A stretch of 64,000 nt of DNA from Cannabis sativa (GCF_029168945.1 NC_083606.1:18564041-18628040); one strand, 5' to 3'; shown: positions 9,754-21,379, counted from the first letter of the stretch. Notes: generated from the letters alone by a model not told the origin. Program-made: numbers and translations.

Positions 9754-12630
9754 ATGGCAGAGACGTTTTTGAGCTACGTGATCAGAAAGCTCGATGATTT
9801 GCTCACTGAAAAAGTCAGTTTATTAAGAGGAGTTCATAGAGAAGTGAACAGCTTGAAAGATGAGCTTGAAATCATTCAATCTTTCCTCGTCGATGCAGAG
9901 AAAAAGCTAGCCATAGGAGAAGTGAGTGACGTTACTAAAGTATGGCTTAAGCAGATGAGGAAGGTGGCCGAGCACATTGAAGATGTTATAGGCGAATACC
10001 TTTACCATCTTGCCAAACCTGTTGATAATAATCATCACAATGGACTCCTTACTTGGTTTCAGAAAGTGGGTAATGGTGTTAGATCTCTCAAACCTCGTTA
10101 TGACTTGGCTTCTGAGATTCGTGACATTAACGAGTCTTTGAAGAAAATCAAGGAAAGAGGTATAAGTTATGGGTTGAGACCCTTTGAGCAGCAAGGAGGA
10201 TCTAGCAGTTGTAGTATGGCAAGAACTGAAGTTGACCCTCGATTGGGTTCTCTGTTTGTTGAGGAAGACGAGCTTGTGGGGATTGATTCAACTTCCAAAG
10301 AGCTCATAACGTATTTGGTTAATGGCTCTTCCATGCGCTCGGTGATTTCACTCGTGGGTCAAGGTGGGATTGGTAAGACCACTCTTGCTAGAAAAGTTTA
10401 CGGTAATGAAGCCTTGAGACAACACTTCGAGTGCTTTGCTTGGATTAGTGTGTCTCAATCTTACAACTTGGAGAAGGTCTTGACCATCATGAGGAATCAG
10501 ATATGCCCAACGAAAGATGAGCCACTGGGGACACTTGAAGAGTTGATGGAGCTTTTGAGGCTGCAATTGCAGATAAAGAGGTATGTGATTGTATTTGATG
10601 ATGTATGGGACATAGAGTTTTGGGGGAGGATTAAACATGTTGTGCCTAGTAATAATAAGGGCAGTAGGATAATTATTACAACTCGCAACACTGGTATTGC
10701 TAATGATGCTAAAGATACTCCATTTGATCATGTTCAAGAGCTGAAAACTTGGTCTCTAGACTTGGCTTGGGAATTGTTTCGCAAAAAAGCATTTCGGTTT
10801 GAGATTGAGGGATGTTGCTCACGAGAGTTAGAGCAATTGTCGTATGAAATTTTAAGAAAATGCCATGGTTTGCCTCTTGTTATTGCAACTGTAGCAAGTT
10901 TGTTTTCGAAGAAGGAAAAGACCAAGCTAGAATGGAGAAGAGTGCTTGATAATCTCAATAATGAGTTTGAAAAAAATCCTCATTTTACAAGTGTTTCTAA
11001 GATTCTATCTTTTAGTTATGATGATCTACCATACCACCTTAAATCTTGCTTCTTGTACTTTGGCCTCTTTCCACAAGATTACTCAGTTTCCGAACATAAA
11101 TTGTGTAATCTTTGGATAGCTGAAGATTTTATTAAAGCAGGGAGAGACAAGAGTAAAGAACAAGTTGCTGGAGAATACTTGAATGAGCTCATCCATAGAA
11201 ACTTGGTTTCATTTGAGATTAAAGATGGAGTTGACAGAGCTTGTAGAGTTCATGATTTGATACATGATGTCATTTTAACAAGAGGGGAAGAATTGTGTTT
11301 CTTCCAAATAATCAATGAGGGGAAGCTAAGGTTCGAAGGAAAGAGTCGTCGTCTGGCAATCAACAACACAACAAAAGATGTTCTAACTCTTCTTGGAGAT
11401 AATTCTAAGATTCGTTCTGTTTTTCTTTTTGACATTGATGAACTTGTCGATTCTTTTGTAGTTAGCTTGTTTAAAAAGTTTAAATTTTTGAAGGTGTTGG
11501 ATTTTGAGGATGCTCCTCTTTGTAAGCTTCCTAAAGAAGTAGGGAACTTGTTCAACTTGAAGTACATAAATTTGAGAGGAACAAAAGTGAAGATCGTTCC
11601 GAAGTCTATTGGGAATTTACGAAATCTAGAGACTTTGAATCTCTATAAATCTTTAGTTGAAGAGCTACCAATTGAGATTAAGAAGCTTCAAAATCTACAA
11701 CATCTTGCAGCCAAACCAATTTTTAATGTTGAGACTGATTATAGATTGGATTTGGACCTTGGTGTAAGGATACAAGAAGGGATTGGAAGTTTAGAGCAGT
11801 TACAAACACTTGTATCTCTGAGAGCATATCCTAGCACAGTTGATTTAGTGAAAGAGTTGGAAAAGTTAAGGAAATTGAAAATTTTGTGCATTAGGCAATT
11901 AACTGCAGAGATTGGTAAAACACTTGGAGCATCGATTGAGAATATGAACAACCTTGTACAATTATACTTACATGGCATCAATGAGGATGAAATTATAGAT
12001 TTGAGTTTTGTTTCATCTCCTCCTCCATTCTTATGTTATCTTGTGTTGGCTTGTCGACTACAACAGTTACCGGATTGGATTTCAAAGCTTCAAAATTTAC
12101 AAGGATTGAATTTAAAGTATTCGAGATTAACTAAGGAGCCCTTAAATTGCCTCAAACAGTTGCCCAACTTAGCATTTCTGGAGATGTGTGAGGCCTACAA
12201 TGGAGAGGAATTGTGTTTTGAGGAAAAAGGTTTTAAGAAACTCAAGCATCTTGTATTGAGAAAGTTAGAAGGGTTAAAGGTGGTGAAGATAGAGAGAGGA
12301 GCATTGCCTCTGCTTGAGAAGTTAGAGTTTGGGCCATTCCCACTTATGATTGAGATGCCTTGTGATATTCAATTCCTAACAAACCTGAAATCTCTTGAAA
12401 TCATGGACATGTCAAGTGAATTTGTGGATGGACTGCAACCAGAAGAAGGCTCTCATTATTGGAAAGTTCAACATGTACCATATGTGACCTTTTGGTACAA
12501 AAGTAAAAGAGATCTTTATGACATTTACAAGTTGGGTGAATCAGATTTGTTGAAGCTACTTCTGCAAGAGAAAGCTAGTTCAGCCATAGTGCAGCAGTTC
12601 ACTAATTTTATCAATGTAAATGATAGCTAA
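9754..12630 (+). CDS. CC-NB-ARC-LRR disease-resistance-type protein (NLR gene 1)
   Basis: A single uninterrupted frame encodes 958 residues from the ATG at 9754. The domains in order are: an Rx-like coiled coil with EDVIG at residues 76-80 (usual form EDVID); NB-ARC with P-loop GQGGIGKTT at 202, kinase-2 VIVFDDVWD near 281, RNBS-B GSRIIITTRN, GLPL near 372, RNBS-D CFLYFGLFP and VHDLIHD (MHD position) near 499; then leucine-rich repeats (for example LPKEVGNLFNLKYINLRG) to about 940. Such proteins are intracellular immune receptors that switch by ADP/ATP exchange. The in-frame ATG at 9724 is possible, but gene 2 shares sequence only from MAETFLS. All nucleotide-binding motifs look intact, so it is probably functional. 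The closest class is RPM1-like CNL; the pathogen specificity is unknown. Confidence 0.93.
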   Translation: MAETFLSYVIRKLDDLLTEKVSLLRGVHREVNSLKDELEIIQSFLVDAEKKLAIGEVSDVTKVWLKQMRKVAEHIEDVIGEYLYHLAKPVDNNHHNGLLTWFQKVGNGVRSLKPRYDLASEIRDINESLKKIKERGISYGLRPFEQQGGSSSCSMARTEVDPRLGSLFVEEDELVGIDSTSKELITYLVNGSSMRSVISLVGQGGIGKTTLARKVYGNEALRQHFECFAWISVSQSYNLEKVLTIMRNQICPTKDEPLGTLEELMELLRLQLQIKRYVIVFDDVWDIEFWGRIKHVVPSNNKGSRIIITTRNTGIANDAKDTPFDHVQELKTWSLDLAWELFRKKAFRFEIEGCCSRELEQLSYEILRKCHGLPLVIATVASLFSKKEKTKLEWRRVLDNLNNEFEKNPHFTSVSKILSFSYDDLPYHLKSCFLYFGLFPQDYSVSEHKLCNLWIAEDFIKAGRDKSKEQVAGEYLNELIHRNLVSFEIKDGVDRACRVHDLIHDVILTRGEELCFFQIINEGKLRFEGKSRRLAINNTTKDVLTLLGDNSKIRSVFLFDIDELVDSFVVSLFKKFKFLKVLDFEDAPLCKLPKEVGNLFNLKYINLRGTKVKIVPKSIGNLRNLETLNLYKSLVEELPIEIKKLQNLQHLAAKPIFNVETDYRLDLDLGVRIQEGIGSLEQLQTLVSLRAYPSTVDLVKELEKLRKLKILCIRQLTAEIGKTLGASIENMNNLVQLYLHGINEDEIIDLSFVSSPPPFLCYLVLACRLQQLPDWISKLQNLQGLNLKYSRLTKEPLNCLKQLPNLAFLEMCEAYNGEELCFEEKGFKKLKHLVLRKLEGLKVVKIERGALPLLEKLEFGPFPLMIEMPCDIQFLTNLKSLEIMDMSSEFVDGLQPEEGSHYWKVQHVPYVTFWYKSKRDLYDIYKLGESDLLKLLLQEKASSAIVQQFTNFINVNDS

Positions 12631-12896
12631 CATTGCTACACTTTATTAATTATATCAACAAATATTGTCTGCTTCATCTTTCTCCTATTTTTTAATTTTT
12701 TATTTACTCATGCTTGGCTCCAAATTAGATAAAAGAAACAACATATCAGTATTAGTTTGTCCCAAACTACATGACCTTGTTAAGTGAAGCGCCAAGTGCA
12801 TTTCATGTTACCACCTTGAGATGGTGGAATTCTTATCAATGCAATATTTCTTTATATAATTAATAGTGTAGCAATGTTAGCTATCATATACATTGG
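12611..12896. repeat. Inverted repeat spanning the NLR gene 1 stop codon
   Basis: The arm at about 12611-12667 contains ATGATAGCTAACATTGCTAC and continues through ATTAATTATAT to AAATATTG. The arm at about 12843-12896 is its reverse complement with only a few mismatches over roughly 55 bp. The spacer of about 175 bp includes a smaller hairpin (CCACCTTGAGATGGTGG near 12811). The left arm covers the last codons (INVNDS) and the stop. A transcript reading through could fold into a long stem. Confidence 0.8.
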
Positions 12897-13215
12897 AAAT
12901 TCTAGGCCATTAGTCAAACCAAATACTTCAACGTATCTTTTAGCCAGTTCACTCTAGAACTACAGGCAATGGGGTCTAGCAGCCAAGGGTATGGGTTTCA
13001 TGTGCTTCTCTATCTTTTAGGATTGCCTTTTACCTACAATAGACATACTTCGTCTTACCTTGTCAAGTTTCTACTGGTTGGTAGAAGGGTTATTCGCATA
13101 TCTCAGTTTTAAAAACTCTTTATTCAAGTCAAACCATTAACCCTTCTTCTACCAAATTTAAAAAACAAAAATTATACTTTCATAAATATATATATATATA
13201 TATATATATTTATGA
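12897..13215. other. Intergenic spacer with a (TA)n microsatellite
   Basis: No gene is seen. A TA repeat occupies about 13187-13209. The rest is AT-rich sequence between the NLR 3' inverted repeat and the foldback MITE. Confidence 0.5.
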
Positions 13216-13224
13216 TTTAAAAAT

Positions 13225-13941
13225 GAATAATTATCTTTTTTACTCCCTGTACTTATGACACTATACTATTATGCCCCTTAATCTATTCAGCTTGTTATAA
13301 ATAGTCCTTGTATAATTTTATATGCATACATTTAGTCCTTCTGTTTATTTTGTTTAAAAATACTATTTGTATTGATGATGTGGTATTATAACAAAGGATA
13401 GAGTAGTAATTTCATCTCTTTTTAGAGGGAAAATTGACTATGAGGTGGCATAATAACTGACAATGAAAGATGATTAAAAAATGATTTCATAACCTCTTAA
13501 AAAAATTTAATAAAAATAATTTTATTAAAATAATTCCAATCGTTTTTTAGCAGTTCAAATTAGAAAAAGGTGTAAAATTAGGATTCTACAGTATTTGAAG
13601 AGATAGATATCACTAGAAAGAACATGGGATTTTTGGAAAATTAAGGTAATGATATTCTATTTTTTGGATGTTATTTTTCATTTTTTTTTTTTTCATGTGA
13701 TTGTAATTTTTATGACTTGTAATTTATTTTCCTAATGGTATATAATTTTTCAACTACTATCTATGTATAATGCCACATTATTAATTTAACAGTCAACTTT
13801 AGTCAATTTTAACAAAATTAAATAGAAGGATTATACTATTCCAACTGATATATTTTAGGGGGTATTTTTAACTACACTTATAAATTAAGGGGCATCATAG
13901 TATAGTGTCATAAGTACAGGGACTAAAAAAGCTAATTATTC
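13225..13941. mobile_element. Foldback MITE, Mutator-like, 717 bp
   Basis: The left end GAATAATTATCTTTTTTA and the reverse complement of the right end GAATAATTAGCTTTTTTA continue as near-identical inverted repeats of about 60 bp, including CTGTACTTATGACACTATAC. Weaker inverted similarity reaches further inward. The flanks TTTAAAAAT (13216-13224) and TATAAAAAT (13942-13950) match in 8 of 9 bases, as expected for the 9-bp duplication of Mutator-type elements. No coding sequence lies inside. Confidence 0.8.
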
Positions 13942-14050
13942 TATAAAAATTATAAAAAATAAAAATATTCCTAAAGGCCACCTAATCTATTAATTCAAGC
14001 TCCAAAACTATAGCTTACTTGCTCAAGAGTTTAATGACACTATACGACAC

Positions 14051-14830
14051 TGTTGCTCCAGAATTCGCCCAAAATACGTGGACCAGTCGAGAGGGGACAC
14101 GTGGATCAGATAACTTGTAAACATTTGCTAAGTCTTTGTGCGCCACAAGGAAGCGCTGTTAGCATGGGTCCCGGAGGAGGCACCCGGAGTACAAGGTACT
14201 CCGGGAAGCTTGTATAGCGTGAAGGCTCTCCGGGATATGTCAGGTCTCTCCCGAGCAATCAAGTCGCATTTAATGCTGCATGGGAGGAAGCGTGTTGGGA
14301 CTGTAACACGCAATAAAGTCTGACGGCACAACCCCCAAACAAAGAGCCGCAAGAATGATCATTTAAGTCTAGCGACGGCTACTCTGCGAAGAGTCACGTC
14401 AATCACAAGGCAAAAAGGACATTCTTCATAAAAGCCCTACAGCACCTAGGGATTTGACCATGCATCACCCATGGTATATTCATTGGAAATGCCCAACCTT
14501 ATGGATACTTACAGATACATGTGTAAGAACAATTCTAGGGATTACCCCACCAAAACACTATAAATACCCCCTCAAAGCTCATTTAATGGGGTCGAGATTC
14601 TTGGTTTGCAAAAGAGCAAGAAGAGAAAATACTCACCAAGAACATTCTCTGTATTTAAGAGAAAGACATTCTCTCAAGTGTGGAATCTGTATTAAATATA
14701 TCCATTAATAACAGAGACTCGTGGACTAAGGCTCATTAACGCCCCAACCACGTAAAAAATCTTCATCTCACTTTCTTACAGCTCTTTATTATAATCATAT
14801 TTTAATAGTTGCCGAAAATCTCGGTCAACA
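14051..14830 (+). repeat. 5' LTR of the Tat element
   Basis: It begins TGTTGCTCCAGAATTCG and ends ATCTCGGTCAACA. A TATA box (TATAAATA, 14559-14566) marks the likely promoter. A G-box-like GACACGTGG occurs near 14096. It differs from the 3' LTR mainly in one cluster near 14341-14353 and at two single sites. Confidence 0.93.
14559..14566 (+). promoter_or_regulatory. TATA box of the Tat 5' LTR
   Basis: TATAAATA occurs in the context CACTATAAATACCCCC. It is repeated at 26110-26117 in the 3' LTR. The transcript start would lie about 30 bp downstream. Confidence 0.65.
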
Positions 14831-14832
14831 TT

Positions 14833-14851
14833 TTGGTGCTTTCATTGAGAG
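14833..14851 (+). other. Primer-binding-site region of the Tat element
   Basis: TTGGTGCTTTCATTGAGAG follows the 5' LTR by two bases. The same kind of sequence is usual at this place in plant Tat-lineage elements. The priming tRNA was not identified here. Confidence 0.5.
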
Positions 14852-14893
14852 ATGAGGAAAGCTGCTACATAACAAGCATTTGACTTCACAACA

Positions 14894-17800
14894 ATGGTGG
14901 AGACCAGAAGTACACGTCACCCTCGCCCTCTAGAAGATGCTCAAGATCCCAATGAGGAAGATGTAGCCTCAAGAGCAGCAGAGGAGTCCGAGGAAGAAGA
15001 AGAAGAAATAGTTCCCGACGAGAACTACGAGGAAAACCTCGACGAGTATGCCTACGACGGAGGAAGTTACTCGGAGTTGGTGCTCCTTAGACAAAAAGCT
15101 ATCGATCATGAAGCTGAGATCGAATCTCAGAAAGCGCAAAATCAAAAAATGCAGGAACTGATGCTAGCCATGTAGAAAGCCATGGAGGCAGCTGGTATTC
15201 ACGTGCATCCCAAGGCGATGGCCGCTGGGCTCGACGGGGAGCCAGCGACGTCTTCGCCTAACTCCCAGCAGCAAAGACCTAGGGAACCTAGCCCTATAAG
15301 GCACCCTGCTGAGGAAAACCAAACAAAAAACCCTACTTCTACCCCTGGGCGAAAGAAAAAGGTGCAGGATCCGCGAAGGGTCCGCTCAGATTTCCCTAAA
15401 GGGAAAGGTCCGCAGAGGGGCAAGCCCCAAAGAGGGAGTCTTGGCCCTCAGGATCGAGGGGACCGGAAAAGCGTTTCCGTGCACCAGGAACCAGGGGGTA
15501 GAGGAAGAAGAGAACAGAGATGTCCTCCCATTGATCTGAGAAATCAAATCAATGGGAATCAAGGTGACCTCCGGGATCACCTTGACCAAAAAAGATACAG
15601 GCCGGTGGTCTCCTCGGGTACTGTAAACGAAGGGATTATGGCGGAACTTGCCATACTTCGAAAAGATATTGCTCGAGTCTCCCGGAGGCAGAAGGGAGAC
15701 GACTCCGACTCGGACAGTGAGGATCGGGAGCCTTGTGCCAAACATATCCTGGAGGCGGAGCTCCCTAAAAACTTCAAGATGCCCGAAATGGCGGCATATA
15801 CTGGGAACTCCGACCCCAGTGATCACTTGTCACGGTTCAACCGTGTCATGACAGTCATGCGGGTCAGCAATGACGCCAAATGCTTGTGCTTCACCCTCAC
15901 TCTGAGCGGATCAGCAGAGGAATGGTTCAAAAAACTGGAACCAGGATCGGTGGGTTGCTGGAACAAACTCCAAACCAACTTCCGGAGACAATTTGTCGCC
16001 GCCAGGAAGGTCAACTTGGAGGTTAGTGCCTTGACTAACATCAAGCAACTGCCCACCGAGACCTTGAAGAATTACATCAAGAGGTTCCGAGAGGAAGCCT
16101 CGAAGACCAAGAAGGTCGACGACGGACAACAGCTTGCGCTTCTCCAAGCAGGAATCCGCACTGGGACTCCCTTCTGGAACGAGTTGCAGCAAGAAGGCGC
16201 TGCTAGCCTTCAGGACTTCCAGAAGAGAGTCCAAAAATATATTAACCTCGAAGAAGCCCAGATCATGGCTTACGGAGGCTACTATCCCACCGGGATAGCA
16301 GGATACATGCCAGGAGTGTCGCCCTTGGGTACTGTCCCGACCGCAACTCCACAAGTAAGTGGCATACAGTTCTCCGCTACTCCCGGATACAGCCAGAGCC
16401 AAGCTTTGGCACCGGCATCTTCCCATTACGGCAACCCGTCCGGGGTGAATGGACGAACTCCTTCACAGGCTGCCCCGACTGCTAGCTTAACGGGCCCTAC
16501 CCAGGGGTCGAGGAGCAAAAGGTCCTCCAAGGGCCGCACCCGAACGGGAGAGAAGCGCCAAAAGAAGGGGTACACACCCCAATATACTCAGTACACAGAG
16601 CTCACGGACTCTCAGGAACGTGTATATTTTGCCACTAGGCAAAATACGCACTACCGGAGACCCCAGCCGTTGTACAAAGATAGCTCCCGGAGAGATCCGA
16701 GTAAAAGATGCGAGTACCACAATGACATTGGTCATAGCACCAACGAGTGTAAAAACCTCAAAGACGAGATTGAAAATTTGATCCGTTTGGGCCACCTCTA
16801 TGAGTGGATCAAAAATAGGTTGCCCCACCTTAATCCAGGGCAGGTGGCCGGGGTTATGCCTCCGGGAACGCTGTGGGGTACGGCAGAGTACGCCTCCACC
16901 GCTCCCGCAGGTGACACCCAGCATATCCCCGGGCTACCGCCCCGGCCTAATGGACGGGTAGCCATGATCTCCGGAGGTCCCCATATCGGAGGAAACACTC
17001 GCAAGGAGCGAAAAAGATATGCCGAGGCTGCAAGACACAGTGAGGTGTGGGAGGTTACTCAACTCCCGGCTCAAAGGCCTCGGCTAATGGACCAGCCCAT
17101 AACGTTCACGGAAGAAGACGCCAAGACGGTGCGTTTTCCTCACCACGACCCGCTGGTCATAGAGACCCCCATCGCAAATAAAGTGGTGGCTAGGGTCCTG
17201 ATTGACAATGGGAGTTCCGTGAACTTGCTCTTCAAAGAAGCCTTCACTGCGATAGGTTTGACCGACCGGGACCTCACGCCTAGTGGATCGCAGCTCACAG
17301 GGTTTAACGGGACAACGCTAATCCCGATGGGAAAAGTCAGGCTCCCAGTTACCCTATGCCCGGATACCCCCCAGAGCACATTTAAGTATTGCACCTTCGT
17401 GGTGGTAGACTGTCCAACAGCCTACAACGCGATCCTAGGCCGACCGGCCCTCGTCGACTTTGGTGCGATTACTTCAATCCGACATCTATGCCTGAAATTC
17501 CCTACCCAGGAAGCCGGAGTCGGAACGGTGAGGGGAAATCAAGGAGAGGCCAGGCAATGTTACAATGTTGCCACCCACTTACCAGTACTCATGGTCCGGG
17601 GGCCCCCTGAGATAGAGAAGGCTGAAGAGGATGAGTTGGATCCTCGCATAGGGTCCGAAAGGGTCGTGGAGCCAATGGAGGACGTCGAAGAAATACCAGT
17701 GTGCAACGACGACTCCACCAAAGTACTCCGGATAGGGAAGAGCCTGGATCCGGAGGAAAAAGATAAAATAATAAAAACGCTGAAGGGCGCCGTCGACATC

Positions 17801-20800
17801 TTTGCATGGCGCCAAGAAGACATGACCGGCATCAGCCCTCATGTCATCACCCATGTACTCAATGTCAACCCGGACATGCCCCCTGTACAGCAAAAGAGAC
17901 GCCCGCTCGACTCGGTGAAAGCCGAGGCCTTAGAGAAAGAGGTAGACAAACTCTTGTCCAATGGCATGATCCGCGACGTGTACTATCCGGAATGGCTGGC
18001 CAATCCAGTCCTGGTGCCCAAGCCGAACGGGACTTGGCGGGTTTGTATAGATTTCACAGATCTAAACAAAGCCTGCCCAAAGGACTGCTTTCCGCTGCCC
18101 AGGATCGACCAGATGGTAGACGCCACGTCCGGATTTAAGCTGCTGTCCTTCATGGATGCCTATGCTGGGTACAACCAAATAAAAATGCATACGGCAGACC
18201 AGGAGTGCACTAGCTTCAGGACCGATAAGGGGGTATACTGCTACCTAGTCATGCCTTTCGAACTGAAAAACGCCGGAGCAACCTATCAAAGAATGGTTAA
18301 CCTGATGTTTAAAAGCCTCCTGGGACGAAACATTGAGGTATATGTAGACGACATGCTCGTCAAATCCAAAGCATGCAACAACCATGCAAGCGACTTAGAA
18401 GAATGCTTCGAAGTCGTCCGGAGATACGGCATGAAGCTCAATCCGAAAAAATGCACCTTCGGGGTCAAGTCGGGAAAATTCCTGGTCTTCATAGTCAGCC
18501 AAAGGGGGATCGAAGCGAACCCGGAGAAAATCCAAGCTCTCCTGGACATGCCATCCCCCAAGAAACATAAAGACGTGCAGAGCTTGACCGGAAAGGTAGC
18601 CGCGCTGAGCCGCTTTATCTCACGATCCACGGACAAGTGCATACCCTTCTTCAACATACTGAAGAAATGCCAAAAATTCGAATGGTCAGATGAATGCGAG
18701 GAGGCATTCAAAAGGTTAAAAGACCACATGGCCAAACCTCCTGTCCTATCAAAACCCGTCCTTGGAGAAGACTTGTTCCTTTACTTGGCCGTCTCCGAGC
18801 ACGCGGTCAGCGCTGCACTGGTCCGAGAGGAAGAAAAAATTCAGCACCCCGTGTACTATGTTAGTAAGCGCATGATAGGGGTCGAGACAAGGTACCCGGT
18901 CATTGAAAAATTAGTATTCTGCCTCCTGATGGCATCAAGGAAGTTGAGACCATACTTCCAAGCCCATCCGATCAGAATCTTGACCAATCATCCGCTCCGG
19001 CAAGTTCTCCAGAAGCCTGAAGCATCCGGAAGACTCCTCAAGTGGGCGATGGAGCTGAGTCAATTCGACTTACATTACGTGCCCCAGATTTCCATAAAAG
19101 GCCAAGCCTTGGCAGACTTCATCACCGAATGCAATGAGGCCGAGGCAACGGCCAATACACCGGAACCACCAATCCCCACTTGGAGAGTATTTGTAGACGG
19201 AGCTTCTAATGAGAACGGTTCAGGAGCCGGAGTGGCTATGATATCACCTACTGGATTGCGGCTCCAGGCAGCACTCCGATTCAACTTCACAGCTTCGAAC
19301 AATGAAGCCGAATATGAGGCCCTGATAGCAGGGCTAAAATTGGCTAAAGCTGTAGGAGCCAAGAGAGTGGAAGTCTACAGTGACTCTCAACTGGTCGTAA
19401 ACCAAGTTTCCGGAGAATACCAAACTCGCGGCGAACGGATGGCCGCATACGTAGCAATAGTCCGAGAACTGCTCCACGAGTTCACGGACTACAAAATAGA
19501 AAGAATCCCCCGAGAGAAGAACGCTCATGCGGACTGTCTGGCTAAGTTAGCCTCGGATAGTGAAATCGAAGAACTGGGGGTAGTACCAGTGGAACGCTTG
19601 GCAGAGCCAAGCATCAAAATAAAAGAGACCACACTAACGGTTAGGCAAGAACCCAGCTGGATGGTCCCCATCATAAAGTACATAACCACAGGTGAGTTGC
19701 CCCAAGAGAGGGCACTGTCTCGAAAGATTCAGTACCAAGCTCATCGTTATGTAATGATGGACCAAATTCTCTACCGGAGAGGACTCAGCATGCCTTATTT
19801 AAGGTGTGTATCGGACCCTGAAGCTAGACAAATCATGCTAGAGGTCCATGAAGGGTTCTGTGGAGATCATACGGGAGGACCCAGCCTCTCAAAGAAAATA
19901 TTGAGGCAAGGGTACTTCTGGCCAACAATGAAAAAAGATTGTATAGACTATGTCCAAAAGTGTGACTTGTGCCAAAGGTACGCGAACATACCGAGAGCTC
20001 CTCCAAATGAGATCACTTTGATGACCAGCCCCTGGCCCTTCGCGGTCTGGGGAATAGATCTCATCGGGTCTCTACCTACGGGAAAAGGAGGGGTAAAGTA
20101 TGCAATAGTAGCAGTAGACTACTTCACCAAGTGGACAGAGGCTGAGCCTATGAAGACAATAACTGCTAAGAAGGCATTGGACTTTGTTATCAAAAACATA
20201 GTGTGTCGATACGGCTTCCCTCACAAAATAGTCTCAGACAATGGAAAGCAATTTCATTGCGAGGAATTTACTGACTTTTGCAACCAACACGGAGTGGTAA
20301 AAAGCTTCTCCGCGGTAGCCCGGCCTCAAACAAACGGCCAGGCGGAAGCGGTCAATAAAATCCTAAAGGTCACCTTGAAAAAGAAGCTCCTGGCCTGTAA
20401 AAATAACTGGCCTGAAGAATTGCCAAGGGTATTGTGGGCCTACCGGACGACCCCCAGAACCACAACCGGTCACTCGCCGTTCTCAATGTCGTACGGTTGT
20501 GAAGCAATGGTCCCGGTGGAAACATTATTCCCATCCCACATGAGGACGACTTATGATCCAGCCACCAACCAGGCACTGCTCCAAGAGGCTTTGGATCAAA
20601 TCGAAGAACTCCGGGATGAGTCTCAAATACGGATGGCTGCTTATCAAAAGAAGGTGACCAAGTATTTTAACTCCAAGGTTAAAAACAGAAAATTCGCTAT
20701 TGGGGATATGGTCCTAAGAAGGGTTTTTCCAGCCACCCAAGAACCCGGAGTGGGGGTACTTGGACCAAATTGGGAAGGACCATATGAGATCGAGGACGAA

Positions 20801-20893
20801 ATCGGTTCTGGCACTTACAAACTAAAAAGAATGGACGGAACCACCGTCCCAAGAGCCTGGAATGCCGATCACCTCAGAAAATATTACCAGTAG
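14894..20893 (+). CDS. Tat Gypsy gag-pol polyprotein, interrupted by one in-frame TAG
   Basis: One frame runs from ATG 14894 to TAG 20891-20893, broken only by a TAG at 15173-15175; the following ATG at 15182 opens 1903 residues. Numbered from 15182 the domains are: retrotransposon gag (about 210-370, AEEWFKKLEPGSVGCWNKL), a Cys/His knuckle CEYHNDIGHSTNEC near 510, aspartic protease VLIDNGSSVNLLF near 671, reverse transcriptase from about 930 with YVDD near 1053, a first RNase H near 1200, a second archaeal-type RNase H (VFVDGASNENGSGAG near 1335), and integrase with an HHCC finger near 1556 and D, D, 35, E (WGIDLIGSL, SDNGKQF, GQAEAVNK). The N-terminal 93-residue part is acidic. The TAG could be a mutation (CAG to TAG) or a readthrough codon; other copies would decide. 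Confidence 0.92.
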
Positions 20894-21379
20894 CGAATTA
20901 AACTTAGATTTTGTTCAAAGGGTTTGTACCGTCCAAATGTATACCTCCTCTCTATTAAATAAAACTGAGTGCCTTAAAAACAAAGTTTCTATGCCACTCA
21001 GGGGGGTACTAGGGTATACCGCACAGACAAACAAAAACAAACTAAGTAAAATATCCTGACCCAGAGGGCAGGTCAAAAAGTATGCACAAAAATAAAAAGC
21101 ATAAGTATAAAAACCCTGAGCCAAAGGACAGGTTAAAATATATAAGTGTGACAAATAAAGATCGCATAAAAAAAAAATATCCTAGCCCAAAGGGCAGGTC
21201 ATATACATATAAATGGCCCGGGGACAGGCCTTAAAATATAATTGCCTCCCCTTCAAATGAAAGCTGCTACCTATATGTAAATTGTTCTAAGGCAGCAGCA
21301 AATATGTACAAACAAAAAAAAAAAAGAGAGAGAAAGTTATAAGAGAAATGGGTAGAATCTGGGTCAATAATACGGCAGC
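20894..21379. other. Convergent 3' region between gag-pol and the antisense gene
   Basis: This non-coding zone holds the ends of both transcripts. It contains CCACTCAGGGGGGTACTAGG near 20993, the hairpin repeat at 21055-21230 and an A-rich tract with GAGAGAGA near 21315. Tat-lineage 3' untranslated regions are known to be variable and repeat-rich. Confidence 0.55.
21055..21230. repeat. Array of four short hairpins
   Basis: CCTGACCCAGAGGGCAGG (21055-21072), CCTGAGCCAAAGGACAGG (21115-21132), CCTAGCCCAAAGGGCAGG (21181-21198) and GGCCCGGGGACAGGCC (21215-21230) each fold into a short GC-rich stem. The first three are spaced 60 and 66 bp. Stem bases differ between units but most pairing is kept. 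It may work as an RNA structure or mark a decayed tandem repeat. Confidence 0.6.

Noticed and set aside
14128..14352. Paired frames in the Tat LTRs (74 and 61 codons, also near 25678-25881)
   Set aside because: They are present only because the LTRs are nearly identical; no domain, and they lie before the LTR TATA box.
15199..20576. Many long antisense and offset frames within gag-pol
   Set aside because: They are shadows of a GC-richer coding region and have no domain of their own.
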